From: Linepithema humile
Taxonomy: Eukaryota; Arthropoda; Insecta; Hymenoptera; Formicidae
Direction of reading: 5' to 3'
DNA length: 64,000 nt
Assembly (NCBI RefSeq): GCF_040581485.1
Contig: NC_090129.1
Coordinates: 19,970,764-20,034,763, forward strand
The position numbers and the translations under genes were made by a program. The notes beneath the pieces were generated by a model. It saw nothing but the letters and a program-made list of their open reading frames with translations. It made no database searches and was not told where the DNA came from. Below are positions 59,501 through 64,000 of this stretch, in pieces. Each line of letters begins with the position of its first letter. Within the stretch, counting starts at the first letter, position 1.

Positions 59501-62500
59501 TTGAGCATGACTGATATTACATGTAGACATACATTTGCTGTTAACTTCATGCTTACTGCGCATTAATAACATATCTCCAAGACTGACAAATATAACATTA
59601 TTTTGATATCACAATATTACAATTATTTGAATATTACTTTAATGAATAGAAAATAATATATAATAGCTTTGTTTAAGTAATTAAATATAATTTATAATTT
59701 AGTATGATTTCTCTTTGTTTAAATAAAGTTATAAAACTTTCTCAATTTGCTAATTATGTTATATTTATATACCTCGCGGTCTACTCACGTTTAAAGAGAT
59801 ATCTATTGAAATTAGCAATTTTCGAGATCTCCTTTCCGATATCTGTTAACACAGAACAATTTTCCATGCAGGAAAATCCACGATAGCTTTGAATACTTAT
59901 CGCGATACTGTTTAACAATACACGTCAAAGTTTCGTATTTCGGACGGGTAATCCATTGTCGACTGTAGCAGATAATCCATTGTTGGCTAGAATCGAGAGT
60001 GGATTCGAATCTCTCTTTCTCCGAATTGATCATTCGTACAGCCGTTCGTTTTCCCGACGAGAAAGAGAAAGAGAGAGAGAGAAAGATCCTCGTAGTTTTA
60101 ACCACTCTCACGGAGTGCTCGCGCGAGATGGGGTGTGGTTCAAACCGAGCGAAAGTGGTAGGCCGTGTTTGAATCCATCAAAGCCTGCTCTTTTTCCGGC
60201 TCCCGTCGATAATCGATAGCACCTAGCCCTTCCTCTCGTCCACCCACACCCGCACTCTTTCTCTCCTGTCCGGTGTCTTTCGTCGCGTCGGCGTCCGCAG
60301 GCGTCTATCTAGCGTGTACGCCAGCGACGGCGACGTTTCTTCCTCGCGAATATCCCGCAAGATTCGTCATAAATCCAGGGGAGGTTGTGTCGACCTACCC
60401 GCCCACCATCTCGCTACGCGCCACTGCATGATATATCGCGATAACTTTTATTTACGACGCGCTGCTCTTCTCTCCTTTTCCCGTTTCCGCGCTTCAAGAG
60501 GCAAACTGCGAGCCGTGCTCGGAAAAACTCGCGGCTTTCCCACGATGCTCAGGTGGTCGTCAGTATATTTCTTGTCGTCCTCGATTCCGCAACTGCCTCG
60601 GACTCGTGATATATTTTCAAAAGCGCTTTTTAATTGCCCCAGCAGTACTTATCGTTGAAACGAGCTTGATCACTTTGTGTGTTCGCAAAACGGACATTTT
60701 TCATGGAAACATTTATCTCGTTTTTTATGAAAAACATTTATCTTGCTTATTTTGTAATTGCAGTTTAATTGATCCTCCGTCCGATTTGCCTTTTTTGGCG
60801 AATTATATACTGCGATCTGTACAGAGGGGTAAAGGGGAAAAATTCAGCGAGAGAAAAGTCACAATTAGCGCGAAACAATATTGCTGAAATCGGCTCGGAA
60901 ACTTTTTAGAATATCATCGGCGGATGAATATTTCTTCTTTCTCATTCCGACAGCGCTAGTTAAATATTAACCTTTTGAATACTAACCGGGAGGGATGAGT
61001 AATACTTTGCGATTTCAATTTGACCGCATTGTTTTTTTTATGCAATCGGTGGTAAAAATCGCAGTATTTTTTTCACACAAAGCCGGCATCGCGTTTTTTC
61101 CTACTCGGAAATGAACAATTGAAATATATCAAGGATTCAACTGTGCACGGGAGCGTTTTCCGGGGTGGAATTGGTATACGTCAAAACTCGATTTTGTAAG
61201 GTCGAGGCTCGTGTAGAATCTGAAATTCTGGCACTCTCGCCTCGTGAAATATTTTCAGTTGCAAGAGTATATTTTGCGCTTTTTGTAAAGAAAACATATT
61301 GCAGAGCCTCTAGGTCGGAACCTCTGCCATTCAATATAAGGCAAAAAAGTTCGAAGTATTTTCGCAATAATATTTATGCCAAGATTTAGTCACCTTATCG
61401 TGAAAATATTTTTTTAAAAGATTTAATTGTCAGGTGTCAGTTAATTCATTTTCTTTTGCGAAACTCTTTAATTTATAATCAATTTCAAGAAATAAAATAA
61501 TATTAAATATCTTAATTCAATCTGAAAAATTTTATTTTGTCAAAAACGTAATTTATATAATTATTGGATTTTATCGCGTTAATATTTAATTAAAAAGTAA
61601 TAATAGATTCCAGAGATTTTTTTTTATTTCCTGTTTATTTAAAATAATTCATATCAAACATTTGCGACGTTATTCTACGACAATACAAACTGCGCAATGT
61701 ATCAGCCATGACGCAGCTTTCAAAGAGACAATGCACTCGACGCATTTCCACGAAATATTGATTTTTCTTTTTTTCGCATACCGCCGCCGCGGATCCGGTG
61801 ACATAATGGCGGATTGCCGAGTACACGGCTGGACGGCGATCCGAATACCGTCGGAAGATGTATAACTGTTTGAAATTTAAGTGCCGGTGGTGTTGTGACA
61901 GGCCCGACCAGCCGGTACTCATGTATCACGTATCTTCGTGTCGTCGTGTCGGGTATATTATCGGCCGGATTACACGCGCGCGCGCGCACGCGTTTGCTGC
62001 TCAGTCCGAATTGCGGTAGATTATGGATGCGGATGGATGCTACACAAACGATCTCGAGCTATCGAAACCGTTTATTTGCCAAATGTCGGTCGGTGCAACG
62101 TCGATCAGAATTATTTATCTTTAAAACGGTCCTCAAATAAACGACAAATCACTGTCGATCGTGTGGAATGTTTATTTATGGCGCTCAGTGTATTACAAAA
62201 AGTTCACGCATTCCCAAAAAAATGGTACTTTCTATTGGGTTTTAAACTCGTTTTAGCTTGATTTAATAATTTGCCGTATTGATTTTTTTATTTTTCGCTA
62301 TTATTTTTTTTTTAATTTTGAATTTTTAACATTAAATACTTTGGTAATTAAGCTTAAAGTGAAATCTGAGGCCTGCTTGAAACAGTATTCCAAGTAAAAT
62401 ATTTGTGAGAGGCAATATTTGCTTTCAATTTAGCAAAATAAACTGCACGCGGAAGTTTTCGGATTTACTCTTTTTTTATTTCAGTTGATTTAAAAATAGG

Positions 62501-64000
62501 TTGCTGATCCGAAAGCGGCAAAGAATCGTAGGTTTAGTTACAACGCTAATTAATTTCATTGTGGAGTACATGTGAAGTGCGTACATCGTTATCGATGCCA
62601 ACGGGCGATTGTTAATTAACGCTAATAAAATCTCTTTGAACGCGGCTTTTTCCATCGTTATGCATCACGCGCGTTTCTAATTGCATCATTAACCGTCCGC
62701 AAACTGCGATCCATAATGGATTATTGCCATTATCTACCAATATTGCATTACTTTGCTACCTACACGTGTTGCTAAGTGCACGTGTTGCACAGTCGTTACG
62801 AAAATGATATTGTTATCCAACAACAATGTAGTCTCCGCGAGAAGCAAAGCTTTTTCTGACGTTTATATCTTCCGTGAAATTTCCAACTTGTCATTTACGT
62901 TGGTCGCGTGGGCGGTTATCATTATCCTCCGATTATTATGCATATGCAATGCAGTCACATTGCAGCGGATTGCAAGATCCGCACGTATTGCGTGGATGAG
63001 AGCTATTATGTTCCTAATTGCGTCATGCGTGCGATGTATCTTGCATATTGTAAAATACGGGAAAGCTCGAACGTGTAAAAAGGTCAACTTTTATTCTCAA
63101 ACAGATTGTCGCACAGAACACTAGCAGAGATTACGCATGTTTCAATAATTATAAATTTATTATTTGTGAGAGGCAATATTCGCGTTTGGTGAAATTTGAT
63201 GAAATAAAATATACATGGATTTTTATTAAATTTTTAAAACGCGGATTAAATTTAGCTTTAATAATAGTTGTGAATGCAATGTTAAAATAATGCGACGATG
63301 ATAAGAGCAAAACTTCTGACATTTTAATGAAAGAATGTAATAGGTAAATGCGTCAATTTGGAGTCTCATATTTATCGGCTACTAACGGTACGCGCCGTCG
63401 ACGCTAACAGTTGGTTACTGCCGTGCCGATCTATATATAAAACACGCGAGAGTAAGCGCGTGAACGAACGTAGACACGGTACTAAATACGCACGCGGCAG
63501 CACGTGGTTCCGCATTCTGTGTCGCGACGAAATAGTCCGCCACGTCTCGCATCGCGCTAAATCTCAATTAAAAACAGGTATGGACGTCGCGACGTCGCAG
63601 ATTTATATCTAAGTAGACTGGACTAATCTTTACATGCGTGATATCCATTAAATCCTATCGCTTTAGCTTCTACACTCCGCGCATACTAATTGTTGGTAAT
63701 TAGCCTTGCGCTGCCATTTCGAAAATTTTCAACATTTCTGCCTGAATGCACATTTTATCTAAGCGAGAGCGCCAGGAAATGAACGCTTATCAGAAAATTA
63801 CATATTAAAATCCACTCGATATCAAATCAAAATTAATCTACTAAATTTTGTACGTTTATCATTTTATTTTTTATCCAAATAATTTTTAGAAAACACAAGT
63901 TTTATTTTTTTAATTTTTTGCCAATTTTTAAAATGCCGCAAGTAAAACATATATAAATACTTTTGATAAAAAATACTTATCAATAAATTAGTGTTATCCA
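50571..64000 (+). other. sm: hnRNP L intron 3, continuing past window end
   Basis: The next expected RRM residues (in vertebrates DVLYTICNP...GVQAMVEF) were not found, so this looks like one intron of more than 13.4 kb. It contains a tandem duplication at 53878-54212, CpG-rich patches near 52.95-53.2, 55.85-56.35 and 60.2-60.6 kb, and a short ATG-donor pair at 57401-57418. No gene or RNA was recognised. Confidence 0.5.
53878..54212. repeat. Local tandem duplication, about 170-bp period
   Basis: Copy 1 (about 53878-54045) and copy 2 (about 54046-54212) share AATAATGATAAT, GTTTGGCGAAATTGTTTC, TTTATAATAACT, AGAGAAAGTA and the ending TTTGATTAT.TTAAT with modest divergence. Confidence 0.85.

Noticed and set aside
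1..64000. tRNA, microRNA, CRISPR, phage or operon features
   Set aside because: No tRNA box pattern, known microRNA seed hairpin or spaced direct-repeat array was recognised, and the gene structures are eukaryotic. A covariance-model scan was not possible here.

Overview
The window looks like nuclear DNA of an insect, most likely a hymenopteran and plausibly an ant. The genes have spliceosomal introns and AT-rich introns with many CpG/TCGCG-rich patches. They are orthologues of the Drosophila genes sevenless, Snip1 and smooth plus a METTL25B-type methyltransferase. No bacterial, phage or CRISPR feature was seen. The ant placement is inference from base composition; the gene identities come from the translated exons.

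Layout. 1-7726 (+): the 3' half of a sevenless/ROS1 receptor tyrosine kinase gene (YWTD propeller repeats, FNIII domains, one membrane segment, complete kinase domain, serine-rich tail). 9381-10307 (-): SNIP1, a nuclear FHA-domain protein, convergent with sevenless. 11507-15405 (-): a long secreted-type Q/P-rich protein that I do not recognise; its last coding exon is recovered at 11507-11675 and its start codon lies upstream, possibly at 19596-19598. 21443-23726 (+): an eight-exon METTL25B/RRNAD1-like methyltransferase whose exons join into one 498-residue frame. 24776 to beyond the window end (+): the 5' part of an hnRNP L gene (Drosophila smooth), seen as three small coding exons at 24776-24841, 47892-47935 and 50501-50570. 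Everything else from 24.8 to 64 kb appears to be intron of that gene.

The large introns hold an 845-bp MITE-like element with about 141-bp terminal inverted repeats (25638-26482), a block of roughly 300-bp tandem repeats (about 31.93-33.10 kb) next to a CpG-rich patch with a possible alternative first exon, two smaller local tandem duplications (34.4-34.67 and 53.88-54.21 kb), and several microsatellites.

The genes do not form a pathway. They are independent units: a receptor kinase, two nuclear RNA/transcription factors, a methyltransferase-fold protein and a secreted structural-type protein. The most informative result is that the apparently empty right-hand 39 kb is one gene, identified by three tiny exons that splice in frame. 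No clearly new biological system was found; the best candidates for novelty are the unrecognised Q-rich secreted protein and the tandem-repeat/alternative-promoter block inside the hnRNP L intron.
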